Notes: a model not told the origin generated them from the letters alone. A stretch of DNA of 64,000 bases from an uncultured Marinobacter sp. (GCF_947488835.1 NZ_CANLBK010000001.1:1550001-1614000); one strand, 5' to 3'. Positions 23,990 through 33,098 are shown, counted from the stretch's first letter. Translations and numbers: made by a program.

Positions 23990-26365
23990 TTAGTTAATGT
24001 TTACTGCCACCCGTGCGCCTATCACGCGATAGGCGGCTCCGTTACCCAGCGTGTACTCATACACGGGAAGAACGGTCGCCGTGCCAGGCGCTGTAAACAT
24101 AAGCGAAGCACCATCGTTGGTGTAGTCCGCTGTGCTGGCCAGCACAATAAAGCGATTTGCTTCAGCCGTCCGGCTATCGCCCAGCTGCGTGGTCAGGTTC
24201 ACATCCGCTGTCACGCCAACATTGGCTGCTACATTAATGGTACCCACCACCGGCTCAACGCTTACGGGGTAATCGCTAAACCACTGGGCGTAATCCGTCG
24301 TCATGCCATGGGTGCCGGCAAGGTAGTAGCTTTCTGCTTCGGTTTGATCCCGGAACGTCCACGGCCAGAAGGTTGTTCCACGGTGTTTGGATGCCTCCAT
24401 AACCGACGGCGACAGGTTTTTGTAGGAAGGGTTGAAGGTAGACGAATACAACTGAGTCGCCTTCAGAATCTGACGTAGGTTTTTCGTCATATTGCTGTCG
24501 GTAGCAAAGCCGGTCAGGAAGCCACCGGATACGCCGGGCATTACTTCTTGCAGCTTCAGCAACTGATCAGAGTTGAATGAGATTACGACAACCTGGTCCC
24601 AAACGTCGTTGCGATCGATCGCCTGCTTCAAGTGCTCCACTATCTCAAGCTTGCCGCTCTTTATCTCGATGAAATGAACTACCTCTTTACCTTTCAAGGC
24701 GGAAAAGAACTCATCCATTGTCGGCACATCGTGTGCGCCTTCAACCGTCAGCGCTTTCAGTTCATCCAGCGTTTTTTCCTCAACCGGCCCTGTGCCGTCG
24801 GTGGTCCGATCTACGGTGCCATCGTGTATCACGACAATGTGATTGTCCTTGGTGAGGTAGATATCGGATTCAACCGCATCCGCTCCCAACTCGGCGGCTT
24901 TCACAGCGCCGGCCACGGTGTTTTCTGCCACCAGTGATGGCACACCTCGGTGACCCACTATCAGAGGCTTTCTCAACAGGGTGTTTTCCGGCAGTTTGGC
25001 CAGGAACTCTTGGGCCTGCTCCGGTGTATCCGTCACCAAGCCATTCACACCGGCCAATAGCACGTCAGTGGTTTGCTCGTTGGTTGGCGCTACCAGATTG
25101 CCCCAAACAGATACCAGACGGTTCTGAAGGTATATCACAGAGGCTTTATCCAGCAGAGGCGCCGGCAGTATTGCAATCTTGGCTTTAGCCCGGTTGGTTT
25201 CCTGCGAGATGCTCAAAAGATCTGCCGGAGCCGTTGTGAGGCCCGCACCCGTGAAGTCCATCGCCGCGCGGATCATCGGCATTTTTTCCCGTGCATCCTG
25301 CAAAATCTCTGCATTGTTCGATACCAGAGTGATGTCGAACAACTGATGCTTCTCTACCACGGGAACCAGCGCATCCACTGCGGCCTGTGAGGTTACATAA
25401 AACATTGGCAGAGCTTTGAACTGCTCATTTTCGAGAAGGCTGTCCAAATAGCCCAAACTGCCGCCGTCTTCGGTCGTCAGCATCAACTGGTCGTCGAGCT
25501 TCAAGAAAATCGGGAGGGACGGCTCTAGCGCCAGTTCAGCCAGGGTCGGCACAGCGGTAGCAATGCTCGGAGCCATGGAAGCGCCAGTTTCCAATTCTGC
25601 TACTTCAGCCATAGGCGATAGTGGCGGCAGTGCTGTTAATTGCTCGGTCACCGTCACTTCATCAACCCGAAGAAGACTACCGGCCGCCTGGAAAGCCACG
25701 CCCCCTTGGGCAAACTGGCTGTCCAATTCAGAATCCTGCATCAACTGCCCGTTCAGGAAGTGTTGAACCCGATCGCCATGGGCCACGATTGTGGCGGTGT
25801 ATAACTGATCCGATGCAATGTTTTCTGAATACCGCTGCTTGTCTAAAATCGCCCACTCGCCCTGGTTGCGGAGCGCGTGCTCTGTACCGTTTTCAGCAGT
25901 GGCTTTCTGGCGAATCGCCATTTGATAGTAGGGCTCGACACCCATGCCTACGCGATACTGGAAACCAACCCAGCGGGTCTGGGTATTGGCTTCCTGAATC
26001 GTAAACACAACATCAATGCGGTAGTTGCTTTTGTCTTGAAGCGTCTCGGGTAATTTCAGGCTGACGGGGGTGTAGTTATTTCCCCGGCCGTCTACAAACA
26101 GGCTGCCATTGTTGGTGTAAAACATATCCTCCGTGCCGCTCATGGCTACCCAACCTTCGGGCAGCTTGCCATCGGCAACGGCATCAAAGCTTTCCTCCAA
26201 CAACACCTTGGGATGGGGTTCCGGCTCCGGCTCTGGTTCCGGATCGGGGGTTGGGTCTGGTTTGGTTATTGGTGAATCAACACTGCCGCTGTTGGAATCG
26301 CTGTTACATCCGGCGAGGCCGGCGATGGCCGCCAGCATCATCACGTAAAGGAACTGTTTGCTCAT
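23990..26365 (-). CDS. Lipoprotein glycerophosphodiester phosphodiesterase with N-terminal binding domain
   Basis: A 791-aa lipoprotein: signal with lipobox LAGC (Cys20). A Pro/Glu/Asp linker (about residues 35-52, coded by a GGTTCC/GGCTCC-like repeat at 26217-26246) follows, then a LamG/concanavalin-like domain (about 60-240). A region of about 270-460 resembles a decayed GDPD-fold domain (KLDDQLML). The active GDPD barrel is at about 465-710: GHRGVPSLVAENT, AVESDIYLTKD and VIHDGTVDRTTDG supply the catalytic His, Glu, Asp and second His. The last 80 residues are probably beta-rich. It should hydrolyse glycerophosphodiesters at the cell surface or in the periplasm, releasing glycerol 3-phosphate. 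Confidence 0.85.
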   Translation of the reverse strand: MSKQFLYVMMLAAIAGLAGCNSDSNSGSVDSPITKPDPTPDPEPEPEPEPHPKVLLEESFDAVADGKLPEGWVAMSGTEDMFYTNNGSLFVDGRGNNYTPVSLKLPETLQDKSNYRIDVVFTIQEANTQTRWVGFQYRVGMGVEPYYQMAIRQKATAENGTEHALRNQGEWAILDKQRYSENIASDQLYTATIVAHGDRVQHFLNGQLMQDSELDSQFAQGGVAFQAAGSLLRVDEVTVTEQLTALPPLSPMAEVAELETGASMAPSIATAVPTLAELALEPSLPIFLKLDDQLMLTTEDGGSLGYLDSLLENEQFKALPMFYVTSQAAVDALVPVVEKHQLFDITLVSNNAEILQDAREKMPMIRAAMDFTGAGLTTAPADLLSISQETNRAKAKIAILPAPLLDKASVIYLQNRLVSVWGNLVAPTNEQTTDVLLAGVNGLVTDTPEQAQEFLAKLPENTLLRKPLIVGHRGVPSLVAENTVAGAVKAAELGADAVESDIYLTKDNHIVVIHDGTVDRTTDGTGPVEEKTLDELKALTVEGAHDVPTMDEFFSALKGKEVVHFIEIKSGKLEIVEHLKQAIDRNDVWDQVVVISFNSDQLLKLQEVMPGVSGGFLTGFATDSNMTKNLRQILKATQLYSSTFNPSYKNLSPSVMEASKHRGTTFWPWTFRDQTEAESYYLAGTHGMTTDYAQWFSDYPVSVEPVVGTINVAANVGVTADVNLTTQLGDSRTAEANRFIVLASTADYTNDGASLMFTAPGTATVLPVYEYTLGNGAAYRVIGARVAVNIN

Positions 26366-26454
26366 GCTTCACTCTCCGTTGCTGCTCAAATCGAGAGGGC
26401 AGCATACGGAAGGAAAATGACGGGGCTGTTGCAGGAATAAGACAAAGCGCTGTA

Positions 26455-27318
26455 TTAGCTGCCCTTAGTCTTACCACTCAATGTGCGCTTGGGGTGCATA
26501 CCATTCACCATGCCCATAAACGGCGGATGAATCGAATAGCCGACCATGCTCAGCAATTGTTCAGGAATGGCAGCCAAGGTTTCCTGGCTTAATTCCAGAA
26601 AGAAATTCTCCTGTGGGCGAAGCCAAGGCTCACAATACTGGCAGGTAACCGCAAGGCGGGATGATGTCGATTGGTTACTACCGCCACCGTGCCAAGTTGT
26701 GCCCAGAAAGAACACAACTGATCCCGCAGGCATAACGGCTGGGATGACCTTACTGCGATCGGTGACAATCTCCTGCCCAAGCAAATGACTTTCCGGGATG
26801 AGAACCGTTGCGCCATTATCTTCTGTGAACTCATCAATCGCCCATACCGTAGCCGCACCAAGGGGCTTACGGGGGCGAGGTAAGGGATAAAAGCCATCAT
26901 CATAATGCAGCGGCTGGGCGGCTTCTCCCGGCAAGATGTTGATTATTTGAGCCTGGCTAAGCAGATAATTTGGCTGAAACAGCCGATTCAGAAGGCCGGT
27001 AATTCTCGGGTGAACGGCAAGGGAATCAATAACCCGGGTTTGTTCCAGAACATTGTAAACCCGCTGCGTTTTCACACCCTCAAAATTATTGCGGCCGGGC
27101 TTATTCAGCAGCGGCGAGGCTTCCGCACGGATTGATTCCAGTTCCGAATCGCTGAGCAACCCTTCAATAATCACATAGCCGTTTCTCTGCAGGGTTTCGA
27201 AATCCTGAGCAACCAGCGCTTTCGTCGCTTCCGCCTCGGTGGGCACATAGGCTTTGTGTTTCCGCGCAAGGTCGCCTTGCAGCTCAACTACGGAATCAAT
27301 GTTTTTGGGTTGATTCAC
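26455..27318 (-). CDS. Phytanoyl-CoA dioxygenase (PhyH) family protein
   Basis: A 287-aa Fe(II)/2-oxoglutarate oxygenase. The metal ligands are visible as HYDDGFYP (His-x-Asp) near residue 137 and a distal His in GTTWHGGGSN; the Arg of SRLAVTCQYCEPW probably binds 2-oxoglutarate. A helical N-terminal part (residues 1-60) precedes the core. GTG 27318 has AGGAG 8 bases upstream. The substrate is unknown; the family hydroxylates lipids, amino acids or ectoine-like compounds. It is downstream of, and on the same strand as, the EEP nuclease gene. Confidence 0.85.
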   Translation of the reverse strand: MNQPKNIDSVVELQGDLARKHKAYVPTEAEATKALVAQDFETLQRNGYVIIEGLLSDSELESIRAEASPLLNKPGRNNFEGVKTQRVYNVLEQTRVIDSLAVHPRITGLLNRLFQPNYLLSQAQIINILPGEAAQPLHYDDGFYPLPRPRKPLGAATVWAIDEFTEDNGATVLIPESHLLGQEIVTDRSKVIPAVMPAGSVVFFLGTTWHGGGSNQSTSSRLAVTCQYCEPWLRPQENFFLELSQETLAAIPEQLLSMVGYSIHPPFMGMVNGMHPKRTLSGKTKGS

Positions 27319-27388
27319 TTTCGAGTGCTCCTAATGACACGCGCCGGAAGCCTACAGGGCACACCAACAGCAGAGCCAGTATTATTGT

Positions 27389-28471
27389 CTATTCACCCGG
27401 CGCAGGTACATCCTTCGAATCCACATCCTGTTCGTCAGCGATAGAATTAGCCCAGGATTTATCATCAGCGTCGGCCTTCACCCCCTCCTGATCCTCGCCC
27501 CGCACAGGGCTGAACGACAACTCCGTGAATAGCGCAAAATGATCTGAGCCAAAATACGGCAAGCGTTTAATCGAAATCAGGGTGAAGTGGTGGCTATGGA
27601 ACAGGTGATCCAATGGCCAGCGCAGGAAAGGGTATTTAGCGTGGAACGTGTTAAACATGCCTCGCCCCACCCGCGGGTCCAGCAACCCACTGAGCTTACG
27701 GAACAACCGCGTCGTTTCTGACCAGGCCACATCATTCAAATCCCCGGTCACTAACAAAGGCTGGTCGCTGTCTACGACTTTTCGGGCAACAATCACCAGT
27801 TCAGCATCCCGTTCGGCGGACTCAGGATTCTCTGTGGGGCTTGGTGGCGTAGGATGAAGAAAATGCACGCGTACCTGGTCGCCCGAACGCAGCTTAAGCA
27901 AGGCGTGCATTGACGGGACACCCTCTTCCACGAGGTAGGATATTTCAGTTTCATCAAGCGGCAAGCGGGAATACACATGCATGCCGTAAAGGTTATCCAG
28001 AGGACATTTCATGCTGTAGGGCATGTCCTGTTGCAGCGTATCGAGATGACCCTGCCACCATGCATCAGACTCCAGCGTTACCAGTACATCCGGTTGGTGC
28101 TGGTTCACCAGCCGCAACAAGGCATCAGCCTGCTTGTTGGGTGTTAGCACATTGGCCGTAAGGATGCTTAGTTTGCGGTCGGGGCTGGGGGACTTTGCTC
28201 TTTTAACTTCTGCTCGCCAGAAAACCGTATAGGGCAGAATCCACCACAGCTGCCAAGCAAAACAAGCCAGTGTGACACTAACAAGAAGCCACGTCTGAGC
28301 CTTGGCATGATCAAGGAGCAAGACTTGCATCAGGATTAGTAGTGCGGCAACGGCCGCCAGTTGCAGGCGGGGAAAATCCATTCCCCTCACGAACCAATGA
28401 GGATGACGCCATATTGGCAATAGCGTAGCCACTACCAGCAAGCCGGTAGCGATTAAAATGACTAAATCCAT
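27389..28471 (-). CDS. Membrane-anchored endonuclease/exonuclease/phosphatase family protein
   Basis: A 360-aa protein. Three hydrophobic helices (about residues 2-20, 34-52 and 58-82) anchor a C-terminal EEP domain (about 100-335). Active-site elements are ILTANVLTPN, DVLVTLESDAWW, LVTGDLNDVAWS and GSDHFALF, all family hallmarks of Mg-dependent phosphoesterases. The acidic tail (EDQEGVKADADDK) is outside the domain. The EEP domain probably lies outside the membrane and may cleave nucleic acid, phospholipid or a phosphorylated substrate; the sequence does not decide. It overlaps the 2H phosphoesterase gene by 10 nt. Confidence 0.87.
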   Translation of the reverse strand: MDLVILIATGLLVVATLLPIWRHPHWFVRGMDFPRLQLAAVAALLILMQVLLLDHAKAQTWLLVSVTLACFAWQLWWILPYTVFWRAEVKRAKSPSPDRKLSILTANVLTPNKQADALLRLVNQHQPDVLVTLESDAWWQGHLDTLQQDMPYSMKCPLDNLYGMHVYSRLPLDETEISYLVEEGVPSMHALLKLRSGDQVRVHFLHPTPPSPTENPESAERDAELVIVARKVVDSDQPLLVTGDLNDVAWSETTRLFRKLSGLLDPRVGRGMFNTFHAKYPFLRWPLDHLFHSHHFTLISIKRLPYFGSDHFALFTELSFSPVRGEDQEGVKADADDKSWANSIADEQDVDSKDVPAPGE

Positions 28472-29085
28472 AACCCCCCCAATTTTATGCGATGTACAAC
28501 CCGATAAGGCCCTTGCACTTCACTCGTTCTATATTGAGCGAATACGATTTCATCAACCGTGAACTCTAAATCTGGAGATTGTATTTCTGATAAGTCTTTT
28601 GAAATACGAAACGTATCGTAGGCTTTGTTATAAAAGCCAAGGGTGACGTGTGGCGTGTATATTTTGGGGTCACCGGCGTGCTGAGCGCTGCTCAAGCATC
28701 TACGTATATCGCTTAAGTTATCACCTGGGTCAATAACTTGCAGGTAAGGGCAGGTGGAAAAACTGTTACAGCCGGCTAACCACAAAGGGAACGCCTGCAG
28801 ATTGCACGCCTCCAACCGCTTAACATTCTTCGTTATCGAGGTTCCGAGGCCAGCGCCATCCTCCAGCAACCCCTCCAGAGCCAGGGTAATATGAGGCTGC
28901 CGTAAGTAGCCAGAATGCAGTTTATCGGAAAGATAGTCTTGATGAGTGCTTATTTTCTTCAGGCAATCGACGTCTGATACCTCAATCGCCCAGAAACCAA
29001 AATGTTCAATGCCCCCATGCCACTCGGGAAAGTCTCGCAGCTCGGTTTCGTGCGTCGTTTTCTGAGCCAGGAAGTCGGAATACAT
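28462..29085 (-). CDS. 2H phosphoesterase-like protein (2'-5' RNA ligase fold)
   Basis: A 207-aa protein with two HxTx motifs spaced as in the 2H family: PHITLAL near residue 65 and PHVTLGFY near residue 148. These form the catalytic pair. The family includes LigT-like 2'-5' RNA ligases and cyclic phosphodiesterases, so it may process RNA 2'-3'-cyclic ends. The start ATG 29085 (MYSDFLAQK) is chosen over 29115, which adds a hydrophobic ten-residue stretch without a ribosome binding site. It overlaps the downstream EEP gene by 10 nt, implying cotranscription. Confidence 0.8.
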   Translation of the reverse strand: MYSDFLAQKTTHETELRDFPEWHGGIEHFGFWAIEVSDVDCLKKISTHQDYLSDKLHSGYLRQPHITLALEGLLEDGAGLGTSITKNVKRLEACNLQAFPLWLAGCNSFSTCPYLQVIDPGDNLSDIRRCLSSAQHAGDPKIYTPHVTLGFYNKAYDTFRISKDLSEIQSPDLEFTVDEIVFAQYRTSEVQGPYRVVHRIKLGGLWI

Positions 29086-29130
29086 AAACAAAATACCGCC
29101 GATGCGCAGGAGCAATATCGTGCTGGAGGA

Positions 29131-30171
29131 TTAATTATCGCTTTCGTAGTAATTGCATTTATCTGCATACATATTTTTATCAGCCTGGCTCACCAACGCC
29201 TCTACCGATGTTCCATCTTCAGGGTATAGCGCCGCACCCTGGCTCACATGGCAATGCAGCGTATGATGCTGAATCTGAAAGAGCTCAGCCATAGCCTCTT
29301 CAATGCGGGCCATGATTTGCTTCACCCCGTGGTTGCCATTTATTTGGGGCAGCAAGACTACAAACTCATCGCCGCCTATACGGGCAAAGGTATCCGTGTC
29401 TCTCAGTTGCTGCTTGATGCGTTGAGTCACCTGCTGCAGCAAAGCGTCTCCCACCTCGTGCCCGTAGGTATCATTTACTTGCTTGAAGGCATTAAGGTCG
29501 ATGAATAACACGGCAAACGGATCTTTACTACGCTGCGCCAAACCAATGGTGTGCTGTAAGCGTTCCCTCAGCACTGAGCGATTTACGAGGCCAGTGAGGC
29601 TGTCGTGGTGCGCCAGGTACAAAATCTTTTCTTCAGCCGCCTTACGGTCGGAAATATCAGAGAGCATATTCAGTGTTGCAGGCTGCCCACCCCAAACAAT
29701 CGCCGCACCACTTATTTCAATAGGGTAACTGGTGCCATCCTTGCGTAGAAACAGGCTTTCGTAACGATGCGGTGCTCCCTCCCCTGCAATACGGCGCTGA
29801 TAATTTGCCATCATTTCATCCCGTGCAGAGGGATGAATGAGGGGCATGAAGGACGGCAACGCCTTGAGCTCAGCTTCACCATACCCGCTCATTTCACACA
29901 TGCGCGGGTTCAGGTATACCAGCCGTGTATCTTGCACCACGGCAATTCCTTCGTGGGCAGTTTCAACAAGATAACGAAAAGAATCCGCGCCCTCGCGCAG
30001 CTCCTGCACTAACAAATTTTGAGCATCCAAAGCACGGCGGTAACGCAGAAGGCACCATGCGCCAGCCAGCAACAATATCAACAGAATCAGGGTTACACTC
30101 CAGAAAAGAATGGAGCTAACCCAGTATCCTGCTTCGATTAAAGCGGTTGGCGCTTTGGCGCTAACTTCCAT
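29131..30171 (-). CDS. Membrane PAS-GGDEF diguanylate cyclase
   Basis: A 346-aa protein with one membrane helix (about residues 18-43), a PAS domain (about 60-175; SFRYLVETAHEGIAVVQD to DISDRKAAEE) and a GGDEF domain (about 185-340). The catalytic motif GGDEF is intact, and RDTD five residues upstream forms the product-inhibition I-site, so it should make cyclic di-GMP. ATG 30171 is chosen over a TTG at 30177. It lies upstream of the 2H phosphoesterase on the same strand with a 45-nt gap. The PAS ligand is unknown. Confidence 0.9.
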   Translation of the reverse strand: MEVSAKAPTALIEAGYWVSSILFWSVTLILLILLLAGAWCLLRYRRALDAQNLLVQELREGADSFRYLVETAHEGIAVVQDTRLVYLNPRMCEMSGYGEAELKALPSFMPLIHPSARDEMMANYQRRIAGEGAPHRYESLFLRKDGTSYPIEISGAAIVWGGQPATLNMLSDISDRKAAEEKILYLAHHDSLTGLVNRSVLRERLQHTIGLAQRSKDPFAVLFIDLNAFKQVNDTYGHEVGDALLQQVTQRIKQQLRDTDTFARIGGDEFVVLLPQINGNHGVKQIMARIEEAMAELFQIQHHTLHCHVSQGAALYPEDGTSVEALVSQADKNMYADKCNYYESDN

Positions 30172-30282
30172 ACGCAAGCTCTGTTATGGCCGAAATTCAG
30201 TGGTTTCTAAATAGAATACTGCTCTTCGCGCTTATCACAAGTGACGAAAGTAAAATGAGGCACTTTAGTCTGAAAGACGGGG

Positions 30283-30312
30283 CTCAGCGGGGGGCCAAGC
30301 CCACCCGCTGAG
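30283..30312. other. Strong imperfect hairpin after the DUF805 gene
   Basis: Arms 30283-30295 and 30299-30312 pair over 13 bp with one bulged A (30303) and a 3-nt loop. It sits directly after the minus-strand DUF805 stop (30321). Only a short CTTT follows on the minus strand, so termination may be weak. Confidence 0.5.
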
Positions 30313-30320
30313 TAATCTGG

Positions 30321-30692
30321 TTAGGCAGTTGCGTCCTTTGGATTCGGACCGTACTGGTTTTGCCCAGGCTTGCTATCCAGAACCATAAACACCAGCAGCA
30401 CGATTGCACCGATAAGCGGAACAAACACCATTAGAAACCACCAGCCACTCCGGCCAGTGTCATGAAGCCGGCGCACGGTTACCGCTAGGCTGGGGAGCAA
30501 AACAGCCAGTGTGTATAGCCCGCCAAGCAAGCCCAACCCGGCTTCTGGGCTAAACGTCCCAGTAACACCATCAATTGCTCCAAGAGCAAGACTGATGATG
30601 ATATTGAACAAAACGAACCACCAATATTCCGCTCTTCTCGCTCTGCCGTTGAATACGGCGTATTTTTTCAAGACTTGTAGATACCAGTTCAT
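30321..30692 (-). CDS. DUF805 membrane protein
   Basis: A 123-aa integral membrane protein with the DUF805 signature: N-terminal YLQVLKKYAVFNGRARRAEYW, then RRLHDTGRSGWW and C-terminal DSKPGQNQYGPNP. Three to four hydrophobic helices are visible. The family (E. coli YhaH/YhaI) has no established function. The start has AGGGAA upstream. It opens the AT-richer islet of small membrane and secreted proteins. Confidence 0.92.
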   Translation of the reverse strand: MNWYLQVLKKYAVFNGRARRAEYWWFVLFNIIISLALGAIDGVTGTFSPEAGLGLLGGLYTLAVLLPSLAVTVRRLHDTGRSGWWFLMVFVPLIGAIVLLVFMVLDSKPGQNQYGPNPKDATA

Positions 30693-30884
30693 TCAAATTC
30701 CCTTTTCTTGCCCCAGTTTTCATTGGCCAGACGACAGTGGGGCGTGCTGTCGGCTGAAGGTAGGTGCGCATTCGATAGTACGTTATAAATATCAGGGCAA
30801 AGTCCGATCGTTGCCGTATGTCTTCTACCAAAAGGAATCGCAGCTAATATGCTCCATCCCGGCTTGATTGATATAGGCTAGTTC

Positions 30885-31370
30885 TCAGCTTTCTGTAAAC
30901 TCAACACTTTGAACGCCTCTGTTCTTTGGGCGGATCACGACGGTACCTGCCATTTTGTCGTGCCAACCCTGCTTCTTGCTATCCCACGCCACCCAGAACA
31001 AACCCAAAAATAAAGGAATGGTAGAAACAACATATCCAATATAGCGAATAACCGACTGTTGAGCTGTAGGGCTATTTCCAGTCCGAGCATCAACGACAAT
31101 AGCTTTTACCGCCATTTTTCCTGGCGTGGCTGATTTATACATCCAAAACAACACTGTCGCGATAAAAGGCAGCACATAGGAAATCAGAAAATCAGCGCCA
31201 CCCAATATAAAATCTTCAGAATAGAAATATGAGTCCCCATAGATCATGTATAAAACGGGAACTGTAATACATAAAATAATAATACCGTCAATCAATGATG
31301 CTCCAACCCTGATCCAAAATCCTGCATATTCATATGCTGCTCCAAACTTCTCTATTGCTTTACTGCTCAT
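30885..31370 (-). CDS. RDD-family membrane protein
   Basis: A 161-aa protein with the RDD domain: N-terminal GFWIRVGASLIDGIIILC (Arg and Asp of the name), then helices and SATPGKMAVKAIVVD. The C-terminus has QGWHDKMAGTVVI, also family-typical. About four hydrophobic helices; an inner-membrane location and possible transport role are inferred. ATG 31370 is preceded by AAAGGAG, a near-ideal ribosome binding site. Confidence 0.92.
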   Translation of the reverse strand: MSSKAIEKFGAAYEYAGFWIRVGASLIDGIIILCITVPVLYMIYGDSYFYSEDFILGGADFLISYVLPFIATVLFWMYKSATPGKMAVKAIVVDARTGNSPTAQQSVIRYIGYVVSTIPLFLGLFWVAWDSKKQGWHDKMAGTVVIRPKNRGVQSVEFTES

Positions 31371-31412
31371 TTCAACTCCTTTACGAGTTTATGGTTGATG
31401 ATTTTTTCGTTG

Positions 31413-31425
31413 TACATGACATGTA
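31413..31425. promoter_or_regulatory. 13-bp palindrome upstream of the RDD gene
   Basis: A perfect palindrome, TACATG-A-CATGTA, 43 nt upstream of the RDD start in an A/T-rich intergenic region. It may be an operator, but no regulator is suggested by the neighbours. Confidence 0.3.
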
Positions 31426-31527
31426 GAATATAGGAAACAAGGAAATTACATTTCATTTTCGATAAACAGCAGAAAACCTAATAAACTAAAAGATAACATT
31501 CACGCAACTTCGCTGCAAAACACCTAT

Positions 31528-31896
31528 TTATTTCCATTTTCCGGAATTAAGGCATTTTTCATTATTTGCGAATTTTTCTTGAACCACAGTGCTATATGCA
31601 ACACCGGCACACTGGCCGACCTTGTCACCCCAAAACGCTCCATCTTCAGGCAGGACAAGTTTAGAGGGCATTTTAGCATCGAGATTATTAAGACAAGTGC
31701 GTGTTGTAGATGAAGCCACTTCTTCACACTCGACTGCTGAAACCTTATAACACTGTCTGAAAAACTCGGCCGATTGACACATTGCTGCTGGCAACACTAT
31801 TTTCATAGCTGAAACCCACTGCTCTTTCGTTACCTCCTGAGCCTGAACCAAGCCAGAGATAAGTACCGAAATTAATACTGGTACTATTTTTTTCAT
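31528..31896 (-). CDS. Small secreted Cys-containing protein of unknown function
   Basis: A 122-aa protein with a clear signal peptide (MKKIVPVLISVLISGLVQAQ, cleavage after AQA or nearby). The mature protein holds six Cys (MCQSAEFFRQCYKVSAVEC, TRTCLNNL, GQCAGVAY and KCLNSGK), suggesting disulfides. ATG 31896 is preferred (GGGGA about 10 bases upstream); the frame extends to 31968 in sequence without support. I do not recognise the family. Confidence 0.7.
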   Translation of the reverse strand: MKKIVPVLISVLISGLVQAQEVTKEQWVSAMKIVLPAAMCQSAEFFRQCYKVSAVECEEVASSTTRTCLNNLDAKMPSKLVLPEDGAFWGDKVGQCAGVAYSTVVQEKFANNEKCLNSGKWK

Positions 31897-31986
31897 AATA
31901 TACATTCCCCGTTTATAGAGTGTATCACCCATAGCATTGTGGCGTTCCGGAGCGAAGCGTATATGCACTTTCTATAGCTGTTGCGG

Positions 31987-32283
31987 TTAGAACCGGGAGT
32001 CGTTTTCACAAGGGATACCGTCACGATCACCATCCATCTTTGTATTTGGACAGTTTCTTATGAAGAACTCAGCCTCTGCCCTAGATGTCATTTGACTACA
32101 ATGCTGGCGTCCGTCACATCTGAAGCTAGTTTGGAAATTCTGGACAGGTGCCTCTCTACGAATCTCGGCTATTCCAGAAGTGCGCGGCGTAGGGTTAGGC
32201 GTAGAATCTCGGTTTTCTGTATAATAGTTCCACGCACCAAACCCGATAAGTGCTACGAGAATAATTTTTTTCAAACTCAACAT
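31987..32283 (-). CDS. Excalibur calcium-binding domain protein
   Basis: A 98-aa protein: an N-terminal hydrophobic signal or anchor (MLSLKKIILVALIGFGAW), a polar linker with Pro/Thr, and a C-terminal Excalibur domain (about residues 55-98). The domain shows FRCDGRQHCSQM, then FFIRNCPNTKMDGDRDGIPC-E. The DxDxDGxxCE pattern is the calcium-binding hallmark and the Cys form a disulfide pair. ATG 32283 is chosen over 32322. It should be exported; calcium binding is inferred. The catalytic partner often fused to Excalibur is absent. Confidence 0.87.
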   Translation of the reverse strand: MLSLKKIILVALIGFGAWNYYTENRDSTPNPTPRTSGIAEIRREAPVQNFQTSFRCDGRQHCSQMTSRAEAEFFIRNCPNTKMDGDRDGIPCENDSRF

Positions 32284-32386
32284 CCTAAATTGACAGGGCT
32301 GCAACGAATCACTCTTGGCCATTTAATAAGCACGGTCAGTCTTTTTCCGTATTTATTGTCGGCCCAAAGCAGTTTTAGTTATAGGG

Positions 32387-32776
32387 CTATTTGTATAAAA
32401 CTCCATTATGCTTAAGCCAGCCATCTTCGTGTTGACCTGCAGGATCATGATGTGTCCAGTGAACCACACCACCTTTAGAGTTCCACTCATACTCTCCATA
32501 AAACTCGATAGAGTCGCCAGTATTTATTGCATTTATCCTTGGAGCCAAATCAATATTATGGGATATTAAAACCGTCTGACCTGATGACAGCTCAAGAATA
32601 AACCTCTGGTGACGAGAACCTTTATTATCGTCGGCTAAAACTTTAATGACTATTCCAGTGTTGCTAACTTGTACATTGCTAGCTCTCGCTTCGTAAGCAG
32701 AGGAAATCGACTGCCCACCTGCAAAACTAGAAACAGATAAAGTCGATAAAACTAATATTATTAATAAATTTTTCAT
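32387..32776 (-). CDS. DUF3465 secreted protein
   Basis: A 129-aa protein with signal peptide MKNLLIILVLSTLSVSSFAG. The mature part matches DUF3465: QRFILELSSGQTVLISHNID, then GDSIEFYGEYEWN and the diagnostic VHWTHHDPAGQHEDGWL. The His-rich C-terminus could bind metal, but no function is known. ATG 32776 has GAGAAA upstream; a TTG at 32782 is possible. It is in the AT-richer islet. Confidence 0.87.
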   Translation of the reverse strand: MKNLLIILVLSTLSVSSFAGGQSISSAYEARASNVQVSNTGIVIKVLADDNKGSRHQRFILELSSGQTVLISHNIDLAPRINAINTGDSIEFYGEYEWNSKGGVVHWTHHDPAGQHEDGWLKHNGVLYK

Positions 32777-32912
32777 ATTCAATTATTTCTCATGACCTAC
32801 AACACATTATTAGATAGAACTCTTTGATATTTCGAAAACGCGACTTTTGTGAAATACGCTTTATCTATAAAAATAGACCTTATAAAAAACCAAAACTTTT
32901 CACACTCTGTAA

Positions 32913-33098
32913 TCACGCGACCTCTCCATTTTTGCAATAACGACGCACCTTCCCCGCCCTACCATTTCGTATAGCCGCTCTAAGTTTTCTTTCAAACAGC
33001 AGTACACCATCCACAGACATAGCTGTGTCCAATAAGCTTAATGAGGCGAAGTGCTTGGAATTGAAATCGAGAGACTGCAGTCGTACTGAAGAGGTCAT
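32913..33098 (-). CDS. Doubtful small ORF
   Basis: A 61-codon open frame with AAGGATAA upstream of ATG 33098. The product (MTSSVRLQSLDFNSKHF..., ending YCKNGEVA) is basic in its C-terminal half, has no signal peptide or membrane segment, and resembles no family that I know. Its base composition is closer to the rest of the chromosome than to the AT-rich flanks. It may be a genuine small gene, a fragment of a lost gene, or chance. Confidence 0.25.
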   Translation of the reverse strand: MTSSVRLQSLDFNSKHFASLSLLDTAMSVDGVLLFERKLRAAIRNGRAGKVRRYCKNGEVA

